A stretch of DNA of 64,000 bases from Thermochromatium tepidum ATCC 43061 (GTDB taxonomy: Bacteria > Pseudomonadota > Gammaproteobacteria > Chromatiales > Chromatiaceae). A program made the translations under genes and the position numbers. How positions within the stretch are numbered: the first letter of the stretch is position 1; every line of letters begins with the position of its first letter. A model generated the notes under the pieces. The model saw only the letters and a program-made list of their open reading frames with translations. It was not told the DNA's origin and searched no databases. Below are positions 30,403-39,393 of this stretch, in pieces. Location: positions 2,523,001 to 2,587,000 of the forward strand of contig NZ_CP039268.1 of the NCBI RefSeq assembly GCF_009664085.1. The letters run 5' to 3'.

Positions 30403-30957
30403 GTGAGAAATTGGTTGAAACGCTATACCCCGACCCAAACAGAGATCCAAGGCCATCGCTGGCTGAGACTCTTCGGTACCCTTTTGCACGATCCCAATCT
30501 CTGGCATCTGAACCGGCGCTCGGTCTCAGGCGGGGTGGCGATCGGTCTGTTCGTGATGTATCTGCCGCCACTCGGACAGATGTTCATCGCCGCTGCCCTC
30601 GCCATCTGGTTGAGGGTCAATCTACCGATCGCGGTCGCCCTGGTCTGGATCACCAATCCGGTGACCATTCCACCGATGTACTATTTCGCCTATATGATCG
30701 GGTGCTGGGTACTCGGTCTCCCGCCCCGTGGTTTCGATCCAGCCTTCTGGCTGGATTGGCATCATTGGCTCGAGATCCTCGAACCCATGCTGATCGGCTG
30801 TCTGATCTGTGCGAGCGTCTGCGCACTCGTCGGCTACACGACGGTCCGGATCCTCTGGCGCTGGCGCGTGGCGCGCCAAGTCAAGCAGCGCCAGGCGCGC
30901 TATCGTGCGCTGTTTGAGGCGTTGGACAAGACCCCGTCGTCAAGTCGCCAGACCTGA
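30403..30957 (+). CDS. DUF2062 membrane protein
   Basis: This 184-aa protein with GTG start has the DUF2062 core: [72 protein letters not shown], with three or four membrane segments. The function of the family is unknown. Its 3' end overlaps the opposing lolD gene by 58 bases. Confidence 0.85.
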   Translation: MRNWLKRYTPTQTEIQGHRWLRLFGTLLHDPNLWHLNRRSVSGGVAIGLFVMYLPPLGQMFIAAALAIWLRVNLPIAVALVWITNPVTIPPMYYFAYMIGCWVLGLPPRGFDPAFWLDWHHWLEILEPMLIGCLICASVCALVGYTTVRILWRWRVARQVKQRQARYRALFEALDKTPSSSRQT

Positions 30958-31601
30958 TCCATGCGTCTGGCGAGTTCGGGATCATGAGTGACGATCATCA
31001 GACTGGTGCCGATCTCGCGGTTGAGTTCGAGCATGAGCTCATAGACCGCGGCCGCCGTGTGCCGATCGAGGTTTCCGGTCGGCTCGTCGGCGAGCAGACA
31101 GGCCGGGCGCGTCACCAGGGCGCGGGCAACCGCTGCACGCTGGCGCTCCCCCCCTGAGAGTTCGCCCGGCTTGTGCGAACCTCGATGCCCCAGACCGACA
31201 CGCTCCAGCAACTGCGCGGCGCGCGCCCGGGCCTCGGCGGGTCTGGCAGCACCGATCAGCAATGGCATGGCGACGTTTTCTAGCGCCGTAAACTCAGGCA
31301 GTAGATGGTGAAACTGATAGACGAAGCCTAAGTGACGGTTGCGCAACCGACTGAGCCTCGACTCATCGAGTCGCCCGATGTCCTCGCCGCCCCAGTAGAT
31401 GGTCCCGGACGTCGGACGCTCCAGTCCGCCGATGGCATGGAGCAGCGTACTCTTACCCGAGCCGGAGACGCCGACGATGGCGATGCGCTCGCCGGCCTGG
31501 ACCCGGAAGCTCACACCCTTGAGCACCTCCACCTCCTGCGGTCCTTGCCGGAAGGTCTGGAACAGATCTTTGGCCTCCAGTACCGGCGTCGGCTCATTCA
31601 T
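30900..31601 (-). CDS. lolD: Lipoprotein-releasing ABC transporter ATPase LolD
   Basis: This 233-aa ATPase powers release of outer-membrane lipoproteins to LolA. Walker [12 protein letters not shown], the LolD-typical [26 protein letters not shown], the signature [15 protein letters not shown], Walker [13 protein letters not shown] and the H-loop VTHD are all visible. It overlaps the lolC stop by 8 bases and converges with the DUF2062 gene. Confidence 0.96.
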   Translation of the reverse strand: MNEPTPVLEAKDLFQTFRQGPQEVEVLKGVSFRVQAGERIAIVGVSGSGKSTLLHAIGGLERPTSGTIYWGGEDIGRLDESRLSRLRNRHLGFVYQFHHLLPEFTALENVAMPLLIGAARPAEARARAAQLLERVGLGHRGSHKPGELSGGERQRAAVARALVTRPACLLADEPTGNLDRHTAAAVYELMLELNREIGTSLMIVTHDPELARRMDQVWRLDDGVLSNASNSAR

Positions 31602-32844
31602 AGCGCAGCGCCTCTGCCGGTTGGGTCTTGGCCGCGCGCCAGGCCGGATAGAGGGTCGCCAGGACCGACATCAGAAAGGCCCCACCACCGATGCCGATCA
31701 CATCGCCCGGATGGACGTCGGACGGCAACGCGCTGATATAGTAGATGTCGGGATCGAGGAAATGGATACCGAACAAGGCTTCGATCCCGGTCACCACGGG
31801 TTCGACGTTGAACGCCAGGAGCACGCCTGCGACCATGCCGACGAGGGTGCCGATCAGGCCGATGGCCGTACCCTGGACCATGAAGATCCCCATCACCTCT
31901 AGAGGTGACATCCCGAGCGTGCGCATCACCGCGATGTCGGATTGTTTGTCTGTGACGACCATCACCAGGGTCGAGACGATGTTGAACGCCGCGACCGCCA
32001 CGATCAGAAACAGGATGATCCCCATCATCCGTTTCTCCATCGCCAAGGCGCTGAAGAAATTGCTGTGGACCTGGGTCCAGTCGACTAGACGATAGACGCC
32101 GCCGAGCTCATAGGCAATCTCGCGCGCCAGACGCGGCGCCTGCCACAGGTCGTCGAGCTTGAGCCGCACCCCGCCGATGGCCTCGCCTAGGCCCATCAGG
32201 CGGGCGCCATCGGCCAGATGGATGAAGGCGGCGTTGCGGTCATAGTCAGCCATGCCGACGGCAAAGAGCCCGCTGATCGTGAAGCGCTTGAGACGCGGCA
32301 TGATCCCAATCGGTGTCGAGCTGACCTGGGGCGTGACCAGGGTCACCTGGTCGCCCGGCCCCACCCCGAGATAGTTGGCCAGATCCTGACCTAGGATGAT
32401 GTTGAATTCGCCATCGATCAGGTCATCGACCGAGCCGCTGATCATGTGTTGACGCAGATCCGCGACCTCATCCTCCTCGACCGGCTCGATGGCGCGTACC
32501 ACGGCCCCACTCACCCGAGCGCCGCTGGCTAGCATCCCCTGGATCTCGACGAAGGGTGCAGCACCGACCACATGGGGGTTGGCGCGTACCTGCTCCAAGA
32601 CCGCACGCCAGTCGGCGATGCCGCCACCATAGGGATCAGACAGTGTGGCATGCGAGGCCATGGCCAGGATGCGCCCCTGGATCTCCTTATGGAACCCGTT
32701 CATCACCGACAACACGACGATGAGGGCGACAATACCCAAGGCGATCCCGACCATCGAGGTGCCCGAGATGAAGGAGATGAAGTGATTGCGACGCTTGGTA
32801 CGGGTGTAGCGAAGGCCGATGTAGAGAGGCAATGGATGGAACAT
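31594..32844 (-). CDS. lolC: Lipoprotein-releasing permease LolC/LolE
   Basis: This 416-aa permease has one N-terminal membrane helix, a large periplasmic domain and three C-terminal helices. It begins [27 protein letters not shown] and ends with [30 protein letters not shown], both standard LolC/E. The ATG at 32844 is chosen by homology over one at 32883. Only one permease gene is next to lolD, so it may pair with itself or with a second copy elsewhere. Confidence 0.94.
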   Translation of the reverse strand: MFHPLPLYIGLRYTRTKRRNHFISFISGTSMVGIALGIVALIVVLSVMNGFHKEIQGRILAMASHATLSDPYGGGIADWRAVLEQVRANPHVVGAAPFVEIQGMLASGARVSGAVVRAIEPVEEDEVADLRQHMISGSVDDLIDGEFNIILGQDLANYLGVGPGDQVTLVTPQVSSTPIGIMPRLKRFTISGLFAVGMADYDRNAAFIHLADGARLMGLGEAIGGVRLKLDDLWQAPRLAREIAYELGGVYRLVDWTQVHSNFFSALAMEKRMMGIILFLIVAVAAFNIVSTLVMVVTDKQSDIAVMRTLGMSPLEVMGIFMVQGTAIGLIGTLVGMVAGVLLAFNVEPVVTGIEALFGIHFLDPDIYYISALPSDVHPGDVIGIGGGAFLMSVLATLYPAWRAAKTQPAEALRYE

Positions 32845-32892
32845 AGAGGCGGCATTAAACCACAGGCGGAGGGTGGCCTGCATACGATCAAG

Positions 32893-32928
32893 AAAAAGGG
32901 TCGATCACGTACCAACATGACCGACCCT
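32893..32928 (-). terminator. Rho-independent terminator after the OmpA-like gene
   Basis: On the minus strand a 14-bp stem (AGGGTCGGTCATGT with its partner, two G-T pairs) and the loop TGGT are followed by TTTTTC. It lies about 160 bases after the OmpA-like stop and 49 bases before lolC, so it separates the two minus-strand units. Confidence 0.85.
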
Positions 32929-33085
32929 ACCCTAAGCCCCAGTCGGGGGGATGAGGCTCAGTGAACCTGAAAGATTAGATGAGTAGGGCCTGGATCATAG
33001 CGATCCCTGCACACTGCCCTGGCTGAGTGACTGCCGGGCACACCGTCTGGCCCGACGATATGCCCGATCGAGGATTGAAGTACCG

Positions 33086-33670
33086 TCAGTATTCGGCCTT
33101 GATTCGAACGCGACGCTGCTGGACGGAGTAGATGTCAACGCCAGGCAGCATCTCGGACTTGCCACGACTCTCGACCGAGACGATGTCCTGAGGCGAGATC
33201 CCGCGGCTGATCATATAGTCTTGAACGGCCTGGGCGCGACGCAGACCGAGCTGGTAGTTGTAGGCCTCGGAACCCTTGGCATCGGTGTGACCTGTCAGCG
33301 AGATTCGCTCGCGCACGTCGGATTTCTTGACCTGCTCGATGTAGTCGTCGAGACGGCGCAGTTCGCTATCGTTAACGACGTTCTCGATCCGGTACTTATC
33401 GAACTCGAAATTCAGACGAACCGTGAACTCCTTGGGGGCCGGTGCCGCTTTAGGGGCGGCGACACAGGGCTCCAGATCGCCCGGACCATGCAGGCTCTGC
33501 CAGCACTCGCCGGAGCCGCTCACCCAGGCCGTGCCCTTGGGCTGGGCCGACCAGAAGTGCTCCATGTTGTAGTCCTTGGCGCACACCGTCGCCGGACTGG
33601 ATAAAACCGCAGCCACCGCCAGTGGGGCAGCCAGTGCGGTCAGGCGTTTGAACAGAGATTGTTTGCGCAT
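33086..33670 (-). CDS. OmpA-family peptidoglycan-binding protein
   Basis: This 194-aa secreted protein has a signal peptide (MRKQSLFKRLTALAAPLAVAAVLSSPATVCA), a short linker domain with two Cys (CWQSLHGPGDLEPC) and a C-terminal OmpA-like domain: FEFDKYRIENVVNDSELRRL, ISLTGHTDAKGSEAYNYQLGLRRA and VSVESRGKSEMLPGVD. The start at 33670 has AGGAAG upstream; an ATG at 33730 is unlikely. It lacks a beta barrel, so it is probably periplasmic and anchors to peptidoglycan. Confidence 0.88.
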   Translation of the reverse strand: MRKQSLFKRLTALAAPLAVAAVLSSPATVCAKDYNMEHFWSAQPKGTAWVSGSGECWQSLHGPGDLEPCVAAPKAAPAPKEFTVRLNFEFDKYRIENVVNDSELRRLDDYIEQVKKSDVRERISLTGHTDAKGSEAYNYQLGLRRAQAVQDYMISRGISPQDIVSVESRGKSEMLPGVDIYSVQQRRVRIKAEY

Positions 33671-34105
33671 CTTTTTGCTTCCTGTTGAGGTGTGGAGATG
33701 ATCGAATTGGGGAACCCATGGTCTAGCCAAACTGGGTCAGTTGCAAAGATCGCTCATGAACCCTAATGCTAAACCATCTTTCCGCCTCGGGAATCTCGCT
33801 AGCGAAATGAGCGTCGCGCGAGCGCGACTCACCCGAACCGCGCGCCTTGACACAGACATTTTAGCCCACAAAAGGAGCAAAAGTGCAACTTTTTTATGAA
33901 CTCGCGACATATTTACAACGCCAGGAATAAGAACGCAACACTATTTGCCACTAGACTAAGCCGTGATTGTATGAGATGGGTTTTCATCACATCCCCTTCG
34001 TTGCATATCTGCGACAAACAGACTCGTCGCGATTGCGCACTGTCCATTTCCGGCGCTCGATCTGTATGTATCCGGCATCACTCCTGATCCTAAGGCGCAC
34101 CAAAC
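33671..34105. other. Gap without a supported gene; divergent promoter region
   Basis: No coding frame is supported. The middle part is AT-richer than its surroundings. On the minus strand TAAAAT at 33863-33858 is a good -10 candidate for the OmpA-like gene, with TTGCAC at 33888-33883 but a long 19-base spacer. A short inverted repeat GTCGCGC-GA-GCGCGAC lies near 33812-33827. Confidence 0.45.
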
Positions 34106-34633
34106 ATGACTATGTCTGGAGACATCGACCGTCGGATGTTTAGGCTCGGCCAAGATGCGGGACGCCGGACGCTCGCGCGTAGTCCAGAGATCGCCGCCAT
34201 CAGCGCAGACATGGCTGCCCAGGCCCGACGCGAGCTGCTGATCCATGACCCCAGGCTCGAAGCCGCGCTCTATGATCAGATCCCCTTCCTGGAGGCCGTG
34301 CGGCGTTTGGCGCTGGCGCGTCCAGGATTCTGTGTGCGCGTTCTGTTGTTTGACCCGCGTGCCGCAACTCAGGTCGGCCATCGGCTCATCGAGCTGGCGC
34401 GCCGCCTGACCTCGCGCGTCACCATCCGGCGCGTCGCCGACGAGGATCAGGAGCGTCTCGATGCCTTCCTCATCGTCGACGAGACCGGCTATGTCCATCG
34501 CCCTTTGGCCGAGCGCATGGAGGCGATCGCCGACTATGCCAACCCGCGGGACGCGCGTCGGATGCGGCAGGACTTCGAGCGGCTCTGGGAGCGCGGAAGC
34601 GTCGACGCCGAACTGCGTCAACTGTTCATCTGA
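34106..34633 (+). CDS. DUF7931-like protein
   Basis: This 175-aa protein matches my recollection of the DUF7931 domain: AQARRELLIHDPRLEAALYDQIPFLEAVRRLAL, VLLFDPRAATQVGHRLIELARRLTSRVTIRRV, DETGYVHRPLA, ADYANPRDARRMRQDFERLWERG. The layout resembles a phospholipase-D-like fold without the HKD catalytic motif. The function is unknown. It is divergent from the OmpA-like gene. Confidence 0.7.
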   Translation: MTMSGDIDRRMFRLGQDAGRRTLARSPEIAAISADMAAQARRELLIHDPRLEAALYDQIPFLEAVRRLALARPGFCVRVLLFDPRAATQVGHRLIELARRLTSRVTIRRVADEDQERLDAFLIVDETGYVHRPLAERMEAIADYANPRDARRMRQDFERLWERGSVDAELRQLFI

Positions 34634-34862
34634 ACACAGTCGCTAGCGTCGGATTGAAACGCCGTTGGGATGGGGCAGCCAGGGCTCATCCAGCGAGAGA
34701 GGCCGGAGTTCAGGGACGGGAAAGTCTGGGTATGGATGTATCGAGACTCGGCCAGTCGGCGAGTTTAGGAGGTTGCGGCCTAGATCGTCCGATGGTCGGG
34801 ATGGATAATGGCAACGGGCGCGCGGGTCGCGCGTCTCGAAACGCACGACCCGTAAAATGGGC

Positions 34863-35657
34863 CTACTTCGGCGAGGGCAGCGGTGCCATATGCAGCATCC
34901 AGGGGGGCATCGGACGTTTGATGGGGGCCGGTTCAGCCACAGGCGCGGCCTCTTCGACCGCCGGGACCGCCTCAGCGACCGGTGCAGTCTCTTCGACCGC
35001 CGGGGCCACCTCAGCGACCGGCGCGGCCTCTTCGACCGCCGGGGCCACCTCAGCGACCGGTGCAGTCTCTTCGACCGCCGGGGCCACCTCAGCGACCGGT
35101 GCAGTCTCTTCGACCGCCGGGGCCACCTCAGCGACCGGTGCAGTCTCTTCGACCGCCGGGGCCACCTCAGCGACCGGTGCAGTCTCTTCGACCGCCGGGG
35201 CCACCTCAGCGACCGGTGCAGTCTCTTCGACCGCCGGGGCCACCTCAGCGACCGGCGCGGCCTCTTCGACCGCCGGGACCGCCTCAGCGACCGGTGCAGT
35301 CTCTTCGACCGCCGGGGCCACCTCAGCGACCGGCGCGGCCTCTTCGACCGCCGGGGCCTCTTCAGCGACCGGAACGCTCGACTCGACGACAGGTGCTGTC
35401 TCAGCCGTTGGTTCATTCACGGCTGCGGCTGGCGGAGCAGGCGGTTTAGCCAGTGTTACTGTCCCGATCGGGGCGACATTGGCGGCGACCTGACTCGGTG
35501 GCAGCGGCGGTACATCACCATAGAGCGCCTCGGTGGAGACCACATAGAAGGCTCCCACCGCGACGATGATCGACATGCCCCGCACGATGAGTTGGCTGTT
35601 GTCGCTAACTCCCAGCATGGCCCGCAGCGACGCAAGGCCTGGCAACTCTTCACTCAT
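34863..35657 (-). CDS. Membrane-anchored Ala/Val/Glu/Pro-repeat protein
   Basis: This 264-aa protein is of unknown function. The N-terminus is cytoplasmic ([20 protein letters not shown]), then one membrane helix (about 24-44, [21 protein letters not shown]) and a periplasmic Pro-rich region. Eleven repeats of 13 residues ([13 protein letters not shown] type) follow, with a short tail [15 protein letters not shown]. The architecture recalls TonB-like extended periplasmic spacers, but no TonB C-terminal domain is present. GAGGAGGAT lies upstream of the ATG. It is divergent from ppsA. Confidence 0.75.
   Translation of the reverse strand: MSEELPGLASLRAMLGVSDNSQLIVRGMSIIVAVGAFYVVSTEALYGDVPPLPPSQVAANVAPIGTVTLAKPPAPPAAAVNEPTAETAPVVESSVPVAEEAPAVEEAAPVAEVAPAVEETAPVAEAVPAVEEAAPVAEVAPAVEETAPVAEVAPAVEETAPVAEVAPAVEETAPVAEVAPAVEETAPVAEVAPAVEETAPVAEVAPAVEEAAPVAEVAPAVEETAPVAEAVPAVEEAAPVAEPAPIKRPMPPWMLHMAPLPSPK
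34942..35370. repeat. Eleven tandem 39-bp units
   Basis: The units begin GGTGCAGTCTCTTCGACC or GGCGCGGCCTCTTCGACC on the plus strand and are exactly 39 bases each, starting at 34942 and ending at 35370. Units 4-8 are nearly or fully identical. Because 39 is divisible by three, every frame stays open, which creates long spurious frames on both strands. Confidence 0.95.
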
Positions 35658-36051
35658 TGGGATCCTCCTCTCGGTTCAAGTATCGACTGGATCGGTTTGG
35701 ATACGGCTAGGCACGTCTAGGCTGCCTGAACAGACCCGTTGGTTCAAGACAAGAGTTCGGTGGCAAGATCGGGATCACACCCAGGGCGCGAACGGTGTCC
35801 ACCGATTCAGCCTGGCTCAATGCTCAGGATTGATGGACTCTCGGGACGAGCATCATCCGGCTGGGGTATATTTTCTAGATTATGACGTGGTCATTGCAAC
35901 CAATGATCACCCGCTCAGGGCGACTCGGCTCAATCTCCAACCCTGGCTCATACCAGCTCGCCCGCACGGATGGTTCCAGCCCCCCAGACCGCACCGCCCG
36001 GATACCCTGAATGAAACCCAGACCTTATCCACAGACCGGAGTAGCACAACG
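35658..36051. other. Divergent promoter region between the repeat protein and ppsA
   Basis: No gene is supported. An AT-rich patch (GGTATATTTTCTAGATTATG, 35866-35885) could hold a -10 element for ppsA. It is followed by a 10-base inverted repeat (GTGGTCATTG-CAAC-CAATGATCAC, one mismatch) at 35887-35910. Confidence 0.5.
35887..35910. promoter_or_regulatory. Candidate operator upstream of ppsA
   Basis: This is an inverted repeat with 10-base arms, 9 of 10 paired, and a CAAC centre. It lies next to an AT-rich patch and about 140 bases before the ppsA ATG. The binding protein is unknown. Confidence 0.4.
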
Positions 36052-38427
36052 ATGACCGACTACGTCCGCTGGCTCAGTGACCTCGGGATGGACGATGTCC
36101 CCGTCGTCGGAGGCAAGAACGCCTCTCTCGGCGAGATGATCCAGAACCTGACCCATCTCGGCGTGAACGTTCCGGGCGGCTTCGCCACCACGTCCGACGC
36201 CTATCGCGAGTTCTTGGCTCAGGATGGGCTCGATGAGCGTATCCAGGACGTGCTCGATGGATTGGACGTGGACGATGTCGCCGCGCTGGCCGAGGCCGGG
36301 GCCCGGATCCGCGGTTGGGTGATGCAGCAATCCTTCCCGGCAGGACTGGATGCTGCCATCGACGAGGCCTATGCCAAGCTGACCGCCGAGGCCGGGACCG
36401 ATGATGTCTCCTGGGCTGTGCGTTCCTCGGCAACGGCCGAGGATCTACCTGACGCCTCTTTTGCTGGTCAGCAGGAGACCTTCCTCAACGTCCATGGGCT
36501 CGACACCATCAAGCACCGGGTCAAGGAGGTCTTTGCCTCGCTGTTCAACGACCGCGCCATCGCCTATCGCGTGCACCAAGGGTTCGAACATCGGCATGTT
36601 GCCCTATCGGCCGGCATCCAGCGCATGGTGCGCAGCGATCTGGCGGCCTCGGGCGTCATGTTCACGCTCGACACTGAATCGGGCTTTCGCGACGCGGTCT
36701 TCATCACCGCGAGCTATGGTCTGGGCGAGCTGGTGGTCCAGGGCGCCGTCAACCCGGACGAGTTCTATGTCCACAAACCGACCCTTCTGGCCGGACGTCC
36801 GGCGATCCTGCGCCGCACCCTCGGCGACAAGGCCAGCCGTCTCGTCTATAGCGATCCGGGTGAGGCAACGCCGGTCAAGACCGAACCCGTTCCAGAGGAG
36901 CTGCGCCAGCGCTTCTGTCTCACCGACGCCGAGGTCCAGGCGTTGGCCAAACAGGCGCTCCTGATCGAGCAGCACTATGGCCGGCCGATGGACATCGAGT
37001 GGGCCAAGGACGGGATCGACGGCAAGCTCTATATCGTCCAGGCGCGTCCCGAGACGGTCCAGAGCCGCATCGGCACCGTCATCGAGCGCTACATCCTCAA
37101 GGGCAGGGGGCCGGTGCTCACCAGCGGACGCAGTATCGGCAACCGTATCGGCGCGGGTGTCGCGCGCATCGTCACGGGCATCGCCGACATGAGCAAGGTC
37201 CAGCCGGGCGACGTGCTCGTCACCGACATGACCGATCCCGATTGGGAGCCGATCATGAAGCGCGCGGCGGCGATCGTCACCAACCGCGGGGGTAGGACAT
37301 GCCATGCGGCCATCATCGCCCGCGAGCTGGGCGTTCCCGCTGTCGTCGGCTGTAACGATGCCACCGCCAAGATCGTCGACGGCCAGCCCGTCACCGTGAG
37401 CTGTGCCGAGGGCGACACCGGCTTCATCTACGACGGCCGGCTCGAGTTCGAGTACAAGACCATCGAACTCTCGGCCATGCCCGAGATCCCGGTCAAGATC
37501 ATGATGAATGTCGCTAACCCAGACCGCGCCTTTGCCTTCGCGAGCCTCCCCAATGCCGGCATCGGTCTGGCGCGGCTGGAATTCATCATCAACACCATGA
37601 TCGGGATCCATCCCAAGGCACTGCTCGAGTTCGACCAGTTGCCGGCAGACCTCAAGGCCGAGATCGCCCCGCGCATCGCCGCCTATGCCAACCCGCGCGA
37701 GTTCTATATCGCCAAGCTCGCCGAGGGCATCGCCACGCTCGCCGCCGCCTTCGCGCCCAAGCCGGTCATCGTGCGCCTGTCGGATTTTAAGTCCAACGAA
37801 TACGCCAACCTGATCGGCGGGCCGCGCTATGAGCCGGAGGAAGAAAACCCGATGATCGGCTTCCGCGGTGCCGGACGCTATGTGGCCGAGAATTTCCGCG
37901 ACTGCTTCGAGCTGGAGTGCGAGGCACTCAAGCGCGTGCGCAACGACATGGGCCTGACCAATGTCGAGATCATGATCCCCTTCGTGCGCACCCTGGGTCA
38001 GGCCAAGGCCGTGACCGAGGCGCTGGCCGCGCAGGGCTTAGCGCGAGGCAAGGATGGGCTGCGTCTGATCATGATGTGCGAACTGCCGTCCAACGCGGTA
38101 CTGGCCGAGGAGTTCCTGGAATATTTCGACGGCTTCTCGATCGGCTCCAACGACATGACCCAGCTCACGCTCGGTCTGGACCGCGATTCGGGCCTGGTGG
38201 CCGAGTATTTCGACGAGCGCGACCCGGCGGTCAAGAAGATGCTGTCGATGGCGATCGCCGCCTGCCGCGCCCAGGGCAAGTATGTCGGTATCTGCGGCCA
38301 GGGACCCTCGGACCACAAGGACCTCGCCGACTGGCTCGTCAAACAGGGCATCAGCAGCCTCTCGCTCAATCCTGACACCGTGATCGACACCTGGCTCTAT
38401 CTGGCCGAGCAGGCCAACACGCTCTGA
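36052..38427 (+). CDS. ppsA: Phosphoenolpyruvate synthase
   Basis: This 791-aa enzyme converts pyruvate, ATP and water to PEP, AMP and phosphate for gluconeogenesis. The N-terminal ATP-binding domain ([36 protein letters not shown]), the phospho-His domain ([17 protein letters not shown], His at about residue 418) and the C-terminal PEP domain ([30 protein letters not shown]) are in order. The ATG at 36052 gives the standard [26 protein letters not shown] strong terminator follows. Confidence 0.97.
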   Translation: MTDYVRWLSDLGMDDVPVVGGKNASLGEMIQNLTHLGVNVPGGFATTSDAYREFLAQDGLDERIQDVLDGLDVDDVAALAEAGARIRGWVMQQSFPAGLDAAIDEAYAKLTAEAGTDDVSWAVRSSATAEDLPDASFAGQQETFLNVHGLDTIKHRVKEVFASLFNDRAIAYRVHQGFEHRHVALSAGIQRMVRSDLAASGVMFTLDTESGFRDAVFITASYGLGELVVQGAVNPDEFYVHKPTLLAGRPAILRRTLGDKASRLVYSDPGEATPVKTEPVPEELRQRFCLTDAEVQALAKQALLIEQHYGRPMDIEWAKDGIDGKLYIVQARPETVQSRIGTVIERYILKGRGPVLTSGRSIGNRIGAGVARIVTGIADMSKVQPGDVLVTDMTDPDWEPIMKRAAAIVTNRGGRTCHAAIIARELGVPAVVGCNDATAKIVDGQPVTVSCAEGDTGFIYDGRLEFEYKTIELSAMPEIPVKIMMNVANPDRAFAFASLPNAGIGLARLEFIINTMIGIHPKALLEFDQLPADLKAEIAPRIAAYANPREFYIAKLAEGIATLAAAFAPKPVIVRLSDFKSNEYANLIGGPRYEPEEENPMIGFRGAGRYVAENFRDCFELECEALKRVRNDMGLTNVEIMIPFVRTLGQAKAVTEALAAQGLARGKDGLRLIMMCELPSNAVLAEEFLEYFDGFSIGSNDMTQLTLGLDRDSGLVAEYFDERDPAVKKMLSMAIAACRAQGKYVGICGQGPSDHKDLADWLVKQGISSLSLNPDTVIDTWLYLAEQANTL

Positions 38428-38453
38428 TCCAAGACTGGCTTCCGTAAAAGACC

Positions 38454-38479
38454 AAAATCCCCCGTCTGGGGGATTTTTT
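38454..38479 (+). terminator. Rho-independent terminator of ppsA
   Basis: The stem AAAATCCCCC / GGGGGATTTT has a GTCT loop and is followed by further T residues. It lies 27 bases after the ppsA stop. Confidence 0.93.
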
Positions 38480-38721
38480 ATGGGCTCATCTTTAACAGAG
38501 CTTCAGGCGTCGAAGGAGGACAGGACGCGATACCACCAGCACGGTTGCATCGCGAGCCGTGCGAGCCCAGCAGAGGGCAAAACGTCCCAGGGGCGCCTGG
38601 GACGCGCGTTGCGCGCAGGCGCGAGTCAGTCTGACGGACTGACGATCGCTCGTCTTGTTTCCATAAGGTGCGCGGCGACGGGATCCAGTCAGTTTTCTGC
38701 TGCGCTCCAGCGCAAGCCCAA
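38480..38721. other. Non-coding region with stacked hairpins
   Basis: No gene is supported between the ppsA terminator and the pucA terminator. A perfect 9-bp stem with a GGCG loop (38583-38604) and a 7-bp stem with a TGACG loop (38625-38643) lie close together. Read on the minus strand the first stem is followed by TTTT, so it could be a back-up terminator for pucBA; a small structured RNA is the other option. Confidence 0.5.
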
Positions 38722-38762
38722 ACAAAAACGGCACCGATCGCCAAGCGATCGATGCCGTTTGA
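38722..38762 (-). terminator. Terminator downstream of pucA
   Basis: On the minus strand AACGGCATCGATCGC pairs with GCGATCGGTGCCGTT (one mismatch) around a 3-base loop, then TTTGTTT follows. It lies about 40 bases after the pucA stop. Confidence 0.8.
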
Positions 38763-38800
38763 TTTTCGGCGCGCTGGGATCTTACTCCTAGATCCGAGTC

Positions 38801-38959
38801 TTACTTCCAGCCGAGGCCGACCGAGAAGACAACCGCGTGGACGGCGATGGCCAGGACCAGCAGGGCATAGAAGATGGGCATCAACCAGGTAGCCGGGTTC
38901 ACGACCAGCCAGATCTTCCAATCGTCTTCGGGGTTACGCGGCTTTGCGACGTTGCTCAT
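38801..38959 (-). CDS. pucA: Light-harvesting LH2 alpha polypeptide
   Basis: This is a 52-residue single-helix antenna protein. The start is ATG at 38959 (MSNVAKPRNPEDDWKIWLVV) and the sequence runs NPATWLMPIFYALLVLAIAVHAVVFSVGLGWK to the TAA at 38801. The helix His in AVHAVVFS binds bacteriochlorophyll a. The NPATWLMP entry and the short C-terminus are those of peripheral LH2 rather than LH1 alpha. It follows pucB on the same transcript. Confidence 0.95.
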   Translation of the reverse strand: MSNVAKPRNPEDDWKIWLVVNPATWLMPIFYALLVLAIAVHAVVFSVGLGWK

Positions 38960-38995
38960 TGCCTTGACTCTGTATAAGTGAGGTTTAAAACCGCT

Positions 38996-39208
38996 TTACC
39001 ACCAAGGATTGGCGGCGATGACGAGCAGGTGAGCCAGGGCGGCCAGGCCGACGAACGCGGTGTAGGTCACCTTGAACTGCTCATGGAATTCTTTGGCTTG
39101 CTGATCGGTAAGGCCGGAAAGACTTGCCATGGACTTGGTCTCCATTGTGGGTTTAGCGCTGCTGCCCTTGGTTTGGGCAGCGGCAGCTGGTTTCTTTGGT
39201 TCAGCCAC
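38996..39208 (-). CDS. pucB: Light-harvesting LH2 beta polypeptide, possibly N-terminally extended
   Basis: The core SLSGLTDQQAKEFHEQFKVTYTAFVGLAALAHLLVIAANPWW is a canonical LH2 beta, with its two bacteriochlorophyll-linked His residues in EFHEQF and LAHLLVI. Three starts are possible: GTG at 39208 (70 aa, GGAG 6 bases upstream), ATG at 39145 (49 aa) and ATG at 39130 (44 aa, GGAG 9 bases upstream). The longest adds an Ala/Lys/Pro-rich arm (VAEPKKPAAAAQTKGSSAKPT). I list it because of its better ribosome-binding site; usual beta chains are 45-50 aa. Confidence 0.9.
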   Translation of the reverse strand: MAEPKKPAAAAQTKGSSAKPTMETKSMASLSGLTDQQAKEFHEQFKVTYTAFVGLAALAHLLVIAANPWW

Positions 39209-39343
39209 TGATGACTCCGAAGGAAATCGAGTACTACCGCCTTCGTGACGCGCGGATGGGGCGCGAATACTACATCGACACCGCCTCGGCTTCACTCGAA
39301 CGGCTGGTGCTTGGTTCGAAGGGGTCTTCTGCTGCTCGGGCGA

Positions 39344-39375
39344 TGTCATCTTAGCTTGACACCAGATAATGTCAA
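39344..39375 (-). promoter_or_regulatory. pucBA promoter with PpsR/CrtJ-type operator
   Basis: On the minus strand TTGACA (39375-39370) and TAAGAT (39353-39348) are spaced by 16 bases. TGTCATCTTAGCTTGACA at 39344-39361 matches the PpsR/CrtJ consensus TGT-N12-ACA and covers the -10 element, so aerobic repression is expected. A second inverted repeat, TTGACA-N8-TGTCAA (39356-39375), includes the -35. Confidence 0.8.
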
Positions 39376-39393
39376 CAGGGATTTACAAAAAAC

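Noticed and set aside
34654-35720. Several long frames on both strands through the 39-bp repeats
   Set aside because: They are products of a repeat length divisible by three. Only the minus-strand 34863-35657 frame has a ribosome-binding site, a membrane helix and a conserved-looking N-terminus.
39209-39349. pucB start at the ATG of 39349
   Set aside because: That ATG lies inside the inferred promoter/operator, upstream of the expected transcript start, and the encoded stretch is not antenna-like.
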